From Siphonodentalium dalli (taxonomy: Eukaryota > Mollusca > Scaphopoda > Gadilida > Siphonodentaliidae), in the NCBI GenBank assembly GCA_032622095.1, contig CP136061.1, forward strand, positions 16,864,440 through 16,928,439: a stretch of 64,000 bases of DNA, written 5' to 3'. Position 1 is the stretch's first letter. Every line of letters starts with the position of its first letter. Below, one piece after another: positions 10,860-22,599 of this stretch. The notes below the pieces were generated by a model that was given only the letters and a program-made list of their open reading frames with translations, had not been told where the DNA came from and did not search any database. Both the position numbers and the translations under genes were made by a program.

Positions 10860-11317
10860 GTGACCCGCCATATCAAATCCAGTCATAAGTCGGGATTTTT
10901 TTTACCCTGTGCCAATGCATTCTCTTATATATGCGAGTCGACCATAGGTCGCCTCGCATATATAAGAGAATGCATTGGCCTAACAATTTTTTATAACTTG
11001 TTTCAAATAAATGTTTCTTAAAATTTTTAGGACATAAAATAAAAAACATCCATTACCCTGCAGGGAGCCCCACACATATATAGAAGCATATAGAAGAGTG
11101 TCGTCTGCTCATGTTTGTCTGGGACTCTGTATGGGTGAAATTATAAAATTGTTAAAGAATACAAGAAAAAATTAATAAAATTGTAAAAAATTGTTAGGCC
11201 AATGCATTCTCTTATATATGCGAGGCGACCTATGGTCGACTCGCATATATAAGAGAATGCATTGGCACAGGGTAAAAAAAATCCCGACTTACGACTGGAT
11301 TTGATATGGCGGGTCAC
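10860..11317. mobile_element. Foldback element with palindromic arms (copy 2)
   Basis: Near-identical to 938-1407: outer 'gtgacccgccatatcaaat' and its complement, palindromic arms bounded by CCCTGTGCC and GGCACAGGG, and the same 'ccctgcagggagccccacac' middle. The flanks ACATTTGT and ACATATAT are similar but not identical. A solo end (ggcgggtcac) also occurs at 11547-11556. Confidence 0.8.
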
Positions 11318-11556
11318 ATATATGGGGCAAGATGTTTTTTTATTTAATGTACTTAAAACTTTAACTAAACATTACCACACAATTGAAGCTCCCTCTCTGT
11401 GTGAAACCCATAGTGAGCCCCACATAGACTGGAGCAGACGACACTCTGTAGTGCATGCTTATATCTGTGTGAGGCTCCCTGTGGGTTACCTGTAAAACAT
11501 TACCACACAAATGAAGCTCCCTCTCATAGTGTCTGAACCCGTAGAGGGCGGGTCAC
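11318..11556 (-). repeat. Inverted copy of the 3888-4255 repeat, lacking the MITE
   Basis: On the minus strand this reads 'ggttcagacactatgagagg', 'cacagggagcctcacacaga', 'gtaatgtttagttaaag', 'acaTTAAataaaaaaacatc'. It is the uninterrupted version of the site occupied at 4255-4734. Confidence 0.85.
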
Positions 11557-11578
11557 ATTGTTGCACCAACTTACCAGT

Positions 11579-12021
11579 CTAGGGCTGAATGACACTGAGT
11601 GATTCTGTCTTTGGCGGCTTGTAAGGACCTCCTTTGTCGCCATTTTTAGTGGCAACAGACAGCAGCCTGATCTTCATCTCCGAACTAATCAGAAGGAATG
11701 GCTCGCTTTCCAATGTGATGTATCTATCTACGATTGAGTTAGTGGCCGCATTAAGTAGTTCTTGTTCATTGAATTTTTCTGCGAGTGACAACACTTGGTA
11801 AGCGAATATTTCTGACTCAGGCTCGAGAACTCTAAAGTTTGTATACTCTTTCGATCGACCTGCTTGGCCATTATTGAAATTGCCAAAGACGTTGTTGCGA
11901 TATATTCTATTTTCTCTCAGCCCAGTTGTTACTAATTTCTGCAAGCATTTACTAGACAGGTCCTTCAGCTCGTCTATCTGGTATTCATCTGATAGCTCAA
12001 ACACGCCCATCGCATCGCCAC
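11579..12021 (-). CDS. BACK-like 3' coding exon of a BTB family protein
   Basis: A terminal coding exon of 146 codons plus stop. The acceptor 'aatacttttgcag' ends at 12022, and the exon starts in phase 1 (two bases complete a codon begun in the previous exon). The peptide begins GDAMGVFELSDEYQIDELKD and contains 'EIFAYQVLSLAEKFNEQELL', the helical arrangement expected at the end of a BTB domain and the start of a BACK domain; it ends near 'GDKGGPYKPPKTESLSVIQP'. Roughly half-identical to the exon at 52984-53393, with the same acceptor position and phase. The nearest upstream exon of the right type on this strand is 32784-33147, 20.8 kb away; joined, they would give 268 residues, almost the 269 of the 53-57-kb gene. 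Whether they are really spliced together is unknown. It could also be an orphan exon from a duplicated gene. Confidence 0.7.
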
Positions 12022-12056
12022 CTGCAAAAGTATTGAATATAATGATGTTACGTGAA

Positions 12057-12298
12057 AGGACCTTTCATGACGAGAGCTATGCTGGTGCAACATTAAAGAC
12101 CCTGTGCCAGTACATTCTCTTATATATGCAAGTCTCCCATAGGGAGACTCCCGTATATAAGAGAATGCACTGGCTTATAAGATCAATGTAAATATTGTTA
12201 GGCCAATGCATTCTCTTATATATGTGAGACTCTCATATATAAAAGAATGCATTGGCCCAGGGTTCGCAAAATTTCAGGAAGTTCCAGTCATGGACTAG
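12057..12298. mobile_element. TTAA-type MITE (CCTTTCATGAC ends) with palindromic core
   Basis: It shares both flanking segments with the 32477-32756 element in the opposite orientation: 'cctttcatgacgagag'...'ggtgcaacattaaaga' on one side and 'cagtcatgga' on the other. The inner part 12100-12262 has the CCCTGTGCC...CCCAGGG palindromic module. TTAA is present on the right (12299-12302); the left duplication is degraded. It sits in the presumed intron only ~35 bp upstream of the acceptor at 12022. Confidence 0.65.
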
Positions 12299-12318
12299 TT
12301 AACTCGTCTAACTATTAT

Positions 12319-12355
12319 TCATCAGACAGTTCAAACACGCCCATCGCATCGCTAC
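12319..12355 (-). pseudogene. Scrap of a BACK exon with its acceptor
   Basis: The minus strand shows 'aaatacttttgcag' then a frame encoding SDAMGVFELSDE, after which similarity stops. It is a 37-bp remnant of a third local copy of the same exon start. Confidence 0.7.
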
Positions 12356-12387
12356 CTGCAAAAGTATTTATAATCATGATTATAAAC

Positions 12388-12600
12388 AAGACAGTCAATG
12401 ACTGTGGGTCGCTCACCAGACTGTAAAGACTGAGAAGATTGGGACTCTGATGACTACCGGTACAACAGTCAGTACTTGACAAAATCACTTAAGACAAGTA
12501 CCGTAGTTATAAACATGGACATAGCTGGAGGTTCTCAGATGAGCAGGGCTCTTCACCTTGAACTTTCTAATTGCACACCACTGACAAATCTCCAACCTCT
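12388..12600 (+). repeat. Dispersed repeat 'acaagacagtcaatgactgt'
   Basis: Begins 'acaagacagtcaatgactgt' + 'gggtcgctcaccagactg'; related copies at 17809-17920 and 40446-40680. 12600-13100 otherwise shows no gene. Confidence 0.7.
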
Positions 12601-13104
12601 CACCTTTTAAAGAAGACAACCATACCACAGTACTAAGTTCACCAAAATCCTTTTGCACATCCCTCTTAGGTTGGATTTTACAATTGGTACCAGTACTTCA
12701 AGCTCTCAAACTTTTGAAAATTACCAACCTGACACCCCCATAAAGTTAAAATGTGTGCCAATTCTGTCCAACAGTTTAACCTGAAGTAGGAACATATGGT
12801 CTGTTGATTTAAAAAACATACTGGTTGGAAAATCTACCAAACTGTGAGAACAATTCTAACCTATTTTTGGTGTGAACATCTAATCTACAACTAATGTTAG
12901 TGTAAACATATTTTATTCCAATCATAATAACATATATACATTTGACAAAGTGTTGACAATAAAACAGAATAGGATAAATGATTGTTGGATTGGAAAAGGG
13001 ATTAAACAACAAGCCCAAGGGCTTTTGTTAAGTTTGCTCCCTTTTTTTTTCTCGCGCCCACTCTTCATTAAGTGTAGAGGGGGGTCAGACGGGAAGGAAT
13101 GGAA

Positions 13105-13222
13105 ATATAATAATAATAATAATAATAATAATAGTAATGATGATGTTATGATAGACAGGAAGATATACACATATATATATATATATATATATACATATAT
13201 ATACATATACATACACACATAT

Positions 13223-13259
<37 letters not shown>

Positions 13260-13355
13260 CACACACATACATACACATATATACATATACATATATATAG
13301 AGAGAGAGAGAGAAAGAGTGAAAGAAGACGGAAAGGGAGAGAGAGAGAGAGAGAA
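13105..13355 (+). repeat. Microsatellite cluster (AAT)n, (TA)n/(CA)n, (GA)n
   Basis: 'aataataat' from about 13109, alternating 'atatatat' and 'acacac' tracts from 13167 to 13300, then 'gagagagaga' to about 13355. The ORFs on both strands here are simple-sequence artefacts. Confidence 0.95.
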
Positions 13356-13544
13356 AATGAGACTGTCTGGGTAAAGTGATGATGTAATTCAGTTGCAGCT
13401 GATTGGTTACAATGCTGTACATATACTATTGTTTGTGTCATTGCTACGCCCGTCGCCGTGAGATGTCAGACGATCTGGGGGGGTAAGTTTCGCGCTTAGC
13501 AGTAACTCCATGCTTGACACGAAGTGTGTGTACCTATCATATCC

Positions 13545-14600
13545 TTATGAAAATCGCTTTGTTTTCAAAATATATCTTTGGACCGCGTCAAATATTTTAA
13601 TATTATCACGATGACTGAGTTCCTGTGATCCGCACAAAAGAGTATGTTCTGATAAAATAACATTCGGTATGGCGCATATAAGTTCAGTCCTTTGTCCATT
13701 GTATTCAGGACATTCCAATAAGAAGTGATGTGCTGTTTCTATTTTTCCACAATGACAGAGAGGGGACGTTTTAATGTGATTACTCAATAAGTCAGAGTTC
13801 AAACTACTGCATTTTAATCTTAAGCGAGAGTGGAGTATATGTGATCTGCGACACTTATTGCGGTAGTAGTAGGTTGGGGGGCGCCGTGTGCTTGTGTTTA
13901 GTGATTTTTTGAAGTCATCAATTGTATTACAATTGCGTATCGTGTCAGGCAGAGAGTTCCACTCACTTATAGCAGATGGCAAAAATGAATTCATGTAATA
14001 GTTGTACGAGATATCGGGTGGCAACCTTATGTGCTCAAAACGGAAGTTATAACCGGTATCGTAAGAATCAACTGGGCGTACGAGATTTCTCAGTATAGAT
14101 GGTGCTGTTCCTTTGATCATTTGAAAAAATTGGCAGAGTTTGTGTTTTCTCCGTCGCGATGATAGTAGTTCCCAGCCTGTATCCAGTAGGAGGTTCGAGG
14201 TCTTTATTTGCGCTAATTGTTGACCCTGTTACAATTCTAGCCATCTCGTATTGAACTTTCTCTATGTCTGATGATAAGAAATCGGGAATGTTGTCCCATA
14301 CAGGTGAGGCATACTCCAGTAAGGGACGTATAAAAGAAAAATATACTTTTTCCAGTGTTGATCTGCTTGCTTGATATCTTAGTTTTCGTACCAAATGCAC
14401 TCGTATCCAGGCTTTAACCAGTAATGAGCGAATATGGATCTCCCAGCTGCCTTCGTTATCAAAAATGAGTCCAAGATGTGTGTGGGTGTCAACTTCGTTC
14501 ACTATTGTATCACCCAATGCCAAGGGTGGGTGTAATACGGGTGTATCTTTTCGAGAAACCAGGAGATTCTGTCTTCAGCGGATTAAATTTGACAAGACAA
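13545..14600 (-). pseudogene. 3' fragment of a non-LTR retrotransposon (LINE), frameshifted
   Basis: Reading from 14600 downwards: 'KFNPLKTES' (RT palm end), a frameshift, then LLVSRKDTPVLHPPLALGD and 'HTHLGLIFDNEGSWEIHI', the RT thumb region with 'YFSFIRPLLEYASPVWD' and 'VQYEMARIVTGS', a second frameshift near 14185, then GWELLSSRRRKHKLCQFFQ, 'FLPSAISEWNSLPDTI', and a C-terminal CxC...H...C motif (LCHCGKIETAHHFLLECPEY), stopping after 'KTKRFS'. The N-terminal endonuclease and most of RT are absent, so the copy is 5'-truncated, as is usual for LINEs. The architecture fits Jockey/I-like elements of invertebrates; the exact clade is not determined. Non-functional. Confidence 0.85.
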
Positions 14601-14739
14601 CTAATGTTGTATCAGGCATGCAATTTTCAACTGTTTAAATTTTGATTAAAGTAGGGGGTCAAAACTCCACACTCCCTCCCCATTGCCCCCACCCAGGCTG
14701 CCTAGAAATCAATATTATTATACCAGTACCAAACAGCAT

Positions 14740-15900
14740 AGAGGAGAGTTAATCTCTTATCGCTGCCACTATTAGAACAAATGTGAATCCCCATCTATGA
14801 GATCCATTCACCTAGTAATATCAATATACCCCCCAATATTCAATACGGTATACCCCCCAATTATTTTTTTTGATTTGATTTCACCTGGATAAGTGGTGGT
14901 TAAGAAAATAATATTGGAACAGCCAAGCCTGTATTTAGTGTGTCTGACCTTTGCAGAATGAGGTCCCCAAATAGTGAATTTAATGACACTATTCCGCAAG
15001 GTGGGCTAGCATCACTGAATTCACCCTCTGGGGGCCTCTTTTCCTAAAAATGACCCCATTTGAACAAATCTGAACCAAGGTCACTCAAGGCCCTTCCATA
15101 CCAAATATAAGCTATATAGGCCCAATGGTTCTTGACTCAATCTTGAGAAGAAATTGTTTTAAGAATTACTATTGGAGGGAAAGAGTTATGGCCCTGGCTT
15201 CACACCTATTTGATCTGATGAACTCATTTGAACAAATCTGATTGTGAGTCACCTAGGGAACATGCACAACAAAATATATGAACACATTCGGTCTTTAATA
15301 TGGAGAAGAAAACAATTGTTGATAGACGGATGGATAGACATCCCAAAAGACAGACGGATAGAAGGACCACCTGACAGACAGAAGACAAATTCAATCCAAT
15401 ATACCCCCGAATTTTTCTTCACCTGGATAAGTGGTGGTTAAGAAAATAATATGAAACAGCCAAGCCTGAATTTAATGTGTCTGACATTTGCAGAATGAGG
15501 TCCCCAAAAGGTGATTTAATGACATAATTACGCAAGGTGGGCTAGCATCACCGAATTCACCCTCAGTCTGATTAGGCCTCAACTGCCATGGGAAACCTAG
15601 AAACAGATTGTAGTTCTACAGTTGAAGTTGGTGATGCACACCCATTGAGCACCTCAATTATGCATTTTATCTTCTGCAAATTAGGGGACATAGAAACTGA
15701 ACAGAAGGGAAAAGTAAAAAATATAACTAAAACAAAATTTCAATTTGATACTCAAGATACTTCCCAGAATATGAGGCCTAAGCAGAATGAGGTCCCTGGA
15801 GGGTGTATTTGGTGATGCTAGCCTGCTGTATGGGGTAGCAACTCTAAATTCACCCTCTGGGAACCTCATTCTGCAAATGTCAGATTCAGGCTTGGGAACA
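14740..15900. repeat. Composite dispersed-repeat block (copy 1)
   Basis: In order: 'ccccatctatgagatccatt', 'cacctggataagtggtggtt' + 'aagaaaataat', a palindromic repeat (14930-15035), the 'gaacaaatctgaa'...'gagttatggccctggcttc' family ending in 'gacggatggatag' tracts (15040-15380), then the same order again (15398-15565) and another palindrome (15775-15890). The block is duplicated at 18480-19990. No gene. Confidence 0.7.
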
Positions 15901-15959
15901 GAATTTTGTTTTAATTTGATAATAACAACAAGCACCATGCAGTGCTAGTGCAGAACTTT

Positions 15960-16775
15960 GTTTACACAACCTGTCCAATAACATTCTAATCTCTAACAGT
16001 GTTTACACAAACCTGTCCAATAACATTCTAATCTCTAACAGTGTTTACACAACCTGTCCAATAACATTCTAATCTCTAACAGTGTTTACACAAACCTGTC
16101 CAATAACATTCTAATCTCTAATCTGTCATTCTAATCTCAATTAATGACCTGACTGTCTGTCTGAATAACATTCTAATCTCTAACAGTGTTTACACAAACC
16201 TGTCCAATAACATTCTAATCTCTAACAGTGTTTAAACAAACCTGTCCAATAACATTCTAATCTCTAACAGTGTTTACACAAACCTGTCCAATAACATTCT
16301 AATCTCTAACAGTGTTTACACAAACCTGTCCAATAACATTCTAATCTCTAACAGTGTTTACACAAACCTGTCCAATAACATTCTAATCTCTAACAGTGTT
16401 TAAACAAACCTGTCCAATAACATTCTAATCTCTAACAGTGTTTACACAAACCTGTCCAATAACATTCTAATCTCTAACAGTGTTTACACAAACCTGTCCA
16501 ATAACATTCTAATCTCTAACAGTGTTTACACAAACCTGTCCAATAACATTCTAATCTCTAACAGTGTTTACACAAACCTGTCCAATAACATTCTAATCTC
16601 TAACAGTGTTTACACAAACCTGTCCAATAACATTCTAATCTCTAACAGTGTTTACACAAACCTGTCCAATAACATTCTAATCTCTAACAGTGTTTACACA
16701 AACCTGTCCAATAACATTCTAATCTCTAATCTGTCATTATAATCTCAATTAATGACCTGACTCTGTCTGAAGCTA
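15960..16775 (+). repeat. 42-bp minisatellite in two arrays, about 17 units
   Basis: Unit 'caataacattctaatctcta' + 'acagtgtttacacaaacctgtc'. Both the first array (about 4 units, to 16120) and the second (about 13 units, to 16725) end with the same 'ctgtcattctaatctcaatt' + 'aatgacctgact' tail, so the array was duplicated together with its boundary. 16775-16980 has a G-rich tract near 16886. Confidence 0.95.
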
Positions 16776-16979
16776 CCTGACTGAGTTCTCTGGCAGATAT
16801 AATAACTGGTGAGAGGTAAGTTGTAATATGATATGGGGTGCAGGGGCTGTTGATTGGGGGCAGGGTGGGGGCCTGCATCATGTGGGGGGGGGGGTTGATT
16901 GAAAGATTAAAGTTTCATAACTCTAAGGATGTTATAATGGTGTTAGTTTTTCAAATTTTATAACATGTTTTTTTTGGGA

Positions 16980-17345
16980 GTTATGTCATTGGCTCCGCCA
17001 ATGATTCGACAGAATGACCTCATTTAAACAAATCGGAACCACAGTTGCCCAAGGACCCTTTGTACCAAATATGAACCCATTCGGCCCAATGAAATTTGAG
17101 AAGAAGTCGTTGTAAGAATTACTATGGTGGGAAAGACTATGGTCCTATCTTCGCAACTATTTCACCAGGTGACCTCATTTGAACAAATCTGAATGTGATT
17201 CACCTAGGGAACATCCACACCAAATATGAACCCATTCGGTCTTACAGTTCTAGAGGAGAAGATGCTTCTTGACGGACAGACGGACGGGTGGATGGCTAGA
17301 TGGACGCCGGATGAGGAGTGATGACTATAGCTCCACCGGAGATTA
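16980..17345 (+). repeat. Dispersed bivalve-type repeat with GACGGACGG tail
   Basis: 'gacctcatttgaacaaatct', 'gtcacctagggaacatcc', 'accaaatatgaacccattcg', then 'gacggacagacggacgg' and 'gagtgatgactatagctcca' + 'ccgga'. Other copies: 17950-18470, 18600-18930, 21020-21585, 42600-42990. Confidence 0.75.
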
Positions 17346-17352
17346 AAAAGTG

Positions 17353-17664
17353 CATAATTCAGATAATAAGTTTAATCCTTTCTATACCATAGCATTATTG
17401 ATGAGTAGTTATAGGAAATGTTCTGATAATTCAGATAATAAGTTTAATCCTTTCTATACCAAAGCATCATTGATGAGTAGTTATAGGAAATGTTCTGATA
17501 ATTCAGATAATAAGTTTAACCCTTTCTATACCAAAGCAACATTGATGAGTAGTTATAGGAAATGTTCTGATAATTCAGATAATAAGTTTAATCCTTTCTA
17601 TACCAAAGCACCATTGATGAGTAGTTATAGGAAATGTTCTGATAATTCAGATAATAAGTTTATC
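17353..17664 (+). repeat. 72-bp minisatellite, about 4.3 copies, open in one frame
   Basis: Unit 'gataattcagataataagtt' + 'taatcctttctataccaaag' + 'catcattgatgagtagttat' + 'aggaaatgttct'. Because 72 is divisible by three, a 118-codon frame runs through it (repeating 24-residue unit with NSDNKFNPFYTKA). I see no other support for a protein. Confidence 0.95.
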
Positions 17665-17808
17665 ATTTTCGGCTTGGTCTTAGTAAACATTTTCCAAAGT
17701 ATATAATTTACGCCTCCTAATGTTATCAAGCTATGCTGACAATCAAACATAAAAAATATTATAGTGTAGACTTTACTGTAGCAGTATAATGTTTGCAAAC
17801 TATACTAA

Positions 17809-18470
17809 CAAGACAGTCAATGACTGTGGGGTCGCTCACCAGACTGCAAAGACTGATAAGACTGGGACTCTGGAGACCACAACAGTCAGAACTTTTCATA
17901 ATCACTTTAAAAGAAGTAGATATCTAAAGAGTTAAATCTAAAACAAAACATTTTGAGTTATGTCCCTGGCCCCGCCCATATTTGACCCAGTGACCTGATT
18001 TGAACAAATCTGAACCCCAGTCACCCAAGGATCCTTCATACCAAATATGAACCCATATAGCTTGATGGTATTTGAGAAGAAGTCACTTTAAGAATACTAT
18101 GGAGGGAAAGAGTTATGGCCCCTGGCTTCGCAACTATTTCAAGTGAACTCATTTGAACAAATCTGAATGTGAGTCACCTAGGGAACATCCACACCAAATA
18201 TGAAACCATTCGGTCTTATTGTTCTGAAGATGTTTAAAAGAATTACTATGGTGGGAAAGAGTTATGGCCCTGGCTTCGCAACTATTTGACCCAGTGACCG
18301 CATTTGAACAAATCTGAATGAGAATCACCTAGGGAACATCCACACCAAATATGAACCCATTTGGTCTTATGGTTCCAGAGGAGAAGATGTTCAAATAATT
18401 GTTGTCGGACGGATGGACGGACAGACGATGGACGGACGAGGAGTGATGACTATAGCTCCACCGGAGCACA
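17809..18470 (+). repeat. Two dispersed repeats in tandem
   Basis: 17809-17920 is a copy of the 'acaagacagtcaatgactgt' family. 17950-18470 is a copy of the 'gaacaaatctgaa' / GACGGACGG-tail family, with its middle duplicated. Confidence 0.7.
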
Positions 18471-18479
18471 GGTAGGGTG

Positions 18480-20520
18480 GCTGGTTGATAATTAAATCTC
18501 TTATCTCTGCCCCTATTTGAACAAACGTGAATCCCCATCTATGAGATCCATTCATTTGGTAATTTCAGACATTAGATTTTAAGAGTTGAACTGAACTGAT
18601 TTTCCTAAAATGACCCCAAATCTGAAAAAATCTAAACCCCAGTCACCGAAGGACCATCCATACCAAACATAATCTAAATAGTCCAGATGGTTCTTGAGAA
18701 GAAATTGTTTTAAGAATTACTATGGAAGGAAAGAGTTATGGCCCTGACTTCTCACATATTTGAACTGATGAACTCATTTGAACAAATCTGAATGTGAGTC
18801 ACCTGGGGGACATCCACACCTAAATATATAAACCCATTTGGTCTTTAATATGTATCCGGAGAAGAAAACAATTGATGGACGGATAGAGACATAATGACAG
18901 ATGGATGGATGGGAGAACAGTCTGACATAGAGACTGACAAATTAAATCCAATATACCCCCCCAAGTTTTCTTTGCAAAATCAGGGTATAATGAGTTCAAC
19001 TGGATACTGGTGGTTAAGAACATAATATTCGAACAGACAAGCCTGAACATAGTGTCTGACATTTGCAGAATGAGGTCCCCAAATGGTGAATTTAATGACA
19101 CAATCCTGCAATGTGGGCTAGCATCACCAAATTCACCCTCTGGGGACCTCATTCTGTGTAGGCCTCAACTGCTATGGGAGACATAGCATTAGATTGAAGT
19201 TCTCCAGTTAAAGTTGGTGATGTGCACCCATTGGGCACCTCAATTATGCATTTTATATTCACAAATTATATAGAAACTAAACAGAAGGGCTAAAGTAAGT
19301 AAAAATGTCAATTTAAGTGCCTATATACTTCCCAGAAGATGAGGCCTAAGCAGAATGAGGACCCTGGCTAGTGTATTTGGTGATGCTAGACTGCTGTGCA
19401 GGGTAGCATAACTAAATTCACCCTCTGGGGACCTCATTCTGCAAATGCCAGATAGAAGACAAATTTAATCCAATATATACCCCCCCCCCCCCATTTTTCT
19501 TTGAATATTAGTCGTATGATTTCATCTGGATAAGTGGTGATTAAAACAATAATATGAAATGGCCAAACCTGAATTTAGTATGTCTGACATTTGCAGAATT
19601 AGGTCCCAAAAAATGTGGATTTAATGACAATATTCTGTAAGGCAGGCTAGCATCACCAAATTCATCCTCAATCTGATTAGGCCTCAATGGCCAATAAAAC
19701 CAAGGAACAGATTGAAGTCCTACAGTTGAAGTTGGTGATACACACCCATTGAGCACCTCAATTATGCATTTTATCTTCTGCAAATTAGGGGGACATTGAA
19801 ACTGAACAGGTGGAAAAAGTGACTAAATCAAACTGTCAATTTGATACTTAGGATACTTCCCAGAAGATGAGGACTAAGCAGAATTAGGTCACTGGCGGGT
19901 GTATTTGGTGATGCTAGCATGCTGTATGGGGTAGCAACACTAAATTCACCATCTGGTGACCTCACTATGTAAATGTCAGACACACTATTTCCAGACTTGA
20001 AGAAATCAAAGCCATTCACAGTATCATTGAATGTCAGTCATCACCTAACAATGGAAGCACCAGTTTGATGTTAAATTGCTAAAGATATGTTTAGATTAGA
20101 ATAATACATGTCATCTGGCCAGTTTATATAATTAATGACCTGTACCTTTACAGATATATATGCCTCTGTGGTGAGAAGAGGTATTAAATTGAGAGGTGAT
20201 ATGGCTTGGAAGGGATGTTGGTTGATGGCAGGGTTGGGCCTGGGCCATGTGGGATGGGGTGGGTTGGGGAGGGTGGAATGTTTCCATAATTTCATTAAAG
20301 AGTAAAGTTTCATAACTCTGCAGATGTTATATATAATGGTGTCACTTTTTTTCAAATTTTAAAACATGTTTTAAAAATTATTGTCCCAGAAGATGAGGGC
20401 TAAGCAGAATAAGGTAATTGAGGGTGTATTTGGTGATGCTAGCCTGCTGTATGGGGTAGCAACACTAAATTCACCATCTGGGGACTTCATTCTGCAAATG
20501 TCAGACACACTATGTCCAGG
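18480..20520. repeat. Composite dispersed-repeat block (copy 2, extended)
   Basis: Same order as 14740-15900: 'ccccatctatgagatccatt', 'gaacaaatctgaa' family, 'gtggttaagaa.ataatat', then palindromic repeats at 19055-19160, 19350-19452, 19565-19672, 19875-19985 and 20395-20515. A C-run lies at about 19482. ORFs here (for example 18820-19152 and 19541-19783, minus) translate repeats. No gene. Confidence 0.7.
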
Positions 20521-20739
20521 CTTGGAGAAATGAACAATGGACTATTCCTTGTAGACTCTGGTAGAATAGTTGTTTAGCTAATGTCATGTCTTGTAATGAC
20601 AGATGGTAAACTGGTCTGAAGCAAGCAGTCTGAAGCAAGAGTATCGGGTGACCACACTATGATAAATTGGCTTTTTCAATAACACAGGCTTCAGTGTTCT
20701 CTTAAAAATTAATAGTGCATAGCAAAGAGGTGTGAATTA

Positions 20740-21585
20740 TAAAGGGCCATAACTCTGTTAAAATATATCGGATCAAACCCATATTTTAACTTGATCTGTA
20801 TATAAGTGTCAAAAATTCATATACCAAATTTGGTGTTGATCAGATGAAAAATGTTTGAGTAATCCTGTCTTGGATGAATTCTATATCAAAACAAGAGTGG
20901 AAGGGGTTAAATAAACAATACCAAAATCCATACAGATGAAGAACATGCTAAGAAAAATCTAGGTAAGAAATATGAGGCTGTGATGTGTCCTAAACAAAAA
21001 TTAAAGGTCAAAATGCAAAAATTTAATTTTTTGTTTTTAAAGTTATTTCCCTGGCTCTGCCCCTATTTGACCCAGTGACCCCATTTGAACAAATCTGAAC
21101 CCCAGTCACCCAAGGTATCTCTGTACCAAATATAAGCTAAATCGGCCAAATATATTTTTAGAAGAAGTCATTGTAAGAATTACTATGAGTTATGGCCCTG
21201 GTTTCTCAACTAATTGACCGGGTGACCTCATTTGAACCAATCTGAACACCAGTGACCCAAGGACCCTCCATACCAAATATTAGCTAAATCGGCCCAATGG
21301 TTCTGAACAAGAAGTCGTTGTAAGAATTACTATGGAGGAATAGAGTTATGGCACTGGCTTCGCAACTATTTGACCCAGTGACCTCATTTGAACAAATCTG
21401 AATGAGAGTCACCTAGGGAACATCCACACCAACTATGAACCAATTCGTTATGATGGTTTCAGAGGAGAAGCTGTTTAAAAAAAAGTTTGATGGACGGACG
21501 GACAGACGGACGGACGGACAGACGGACGGACGACGGACGAGGAGTGATGACTATAGCTCCACCGGAGACTTCGTCTCAGGTGAGC
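20740..21585 (+). repeat. Dispersed repeats: 'gggccataactctg' piece plus full GACGGACGG-tail copy
   Basis: 20740-20900 has 'agggccataactctgtt' and 'ccaaatttggtgttgatcag'. 21020-21585 is a fairly complete copy ending in GACGGACGG tracts (21489-21535) and 'gactatagctccaccggaga' + 'cttcgtctcaggtgagcta'. Confidence 0.75.
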
Positions 21586-22362
21586 TAAAAAACACTTATA
21601 AAGAGCGTTCCATTTGCATATGCATTTTATATACACTTATCTCTATACAATTCATATTATATTTGGGTCATTTTTTCAGTTTAATCCCTTCATACACTAA
21701 TGAAATTCGGGGTCCAGCCCTTTATATGTAACAGTCCTCAATTCATAATGTTGTTACCCCTTATTAATTGTAAGCGCATTACAATTCGTACAATTATGTA
21801 CGATATCAACATAGCTGTGTTACACCACTAAATTTATCATCTGGCAGTACAGCCAATGCATAAGCATACACTTTTGTTTACAATTAAGAATTTTTCCCGG
21901 TAGTACAATCAGGAAAGTCTATGTGTACGTTTTTACAATAATTCGTGTATAGTATCATGTTTGTGTATATTGCTTGGTGTGTGGCCCTAGCTCGTGATAT
22001 TTCTATCCCTATGATTTAAACTTTCTGAACGGTTTTACTGGTACGCTGCCGTTCTATGCTTATTCTATATTTATTTTGACATTCAAAATTGTCCGTGTGG
22101 CGCTTCGGAATGTGTACTTAGGGTTATTACGCACCTTTGTCCATGTTACCGAAGACAGGTTTACCCCTGTACTCTACGGTGTTCCCAGCCCCCCTGGATC
22201 TCTATATTGTTACAACAATATACATGTAGCACATATATGCCCAATACCAGATAGGCCCCAAGCACTTCACATTATTACCCCAGCTGTTGAGTAAAGCCGA
22301 GTCTTATGCCTGCTGCCATTTTACAGGCACTTCTCTAGAGTGGCTTACCAAGTCTTGAAATA
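21586..22362. other. No supported feature
   Basis: Apparently single-copy AT-rich sequence. The open frame at 22076-22294 (+, 72 codons) has no recognisable domain, and I would not call it. Confidence 0.5.
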
Positions 22363-22590
22363 TGGTGTCTGTCATTTGCAGAATGAGTTCCCCAGAGGGT
22401 GAATTTAGTGATGCCACCCCGCATAGCGGGCTAGCATCACAAATTCACCTCTGGGAACCTCATTCTGCTGAGGTGTAAGCAGAATGATTTCCCCAGAGGG
22501 TGAATTTGGTGATGCTAGCCTGCTATGCGGGGTAGCATCACTAAATTCACCCTCTGGGGAACTCATTCTGCAAATGACAGACACCCTATT
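22363..22590. repeat. Two palindromic 'CTGACATTTGCAGAATGAGG' repeats back to back
   Basis: 22363-22475 and 22476-22590 are the clearest members of the family: 'gaatgatttccccagagggt' + 'gaatttggtgatgctagcc' followed by its inverted half and 'gacagacacc'. Each can fold on itself over ~50 bp. Confidence 0.8.
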
Positions 22591-22599
22591 TCAAGGCTT

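Noticed and set aside
12922-13441. Open frames of 116-166 codons at 13 kb
   Set aside because: They translate (TA)n, (CA)n, (GA)n and (AAT)n simple sequence.
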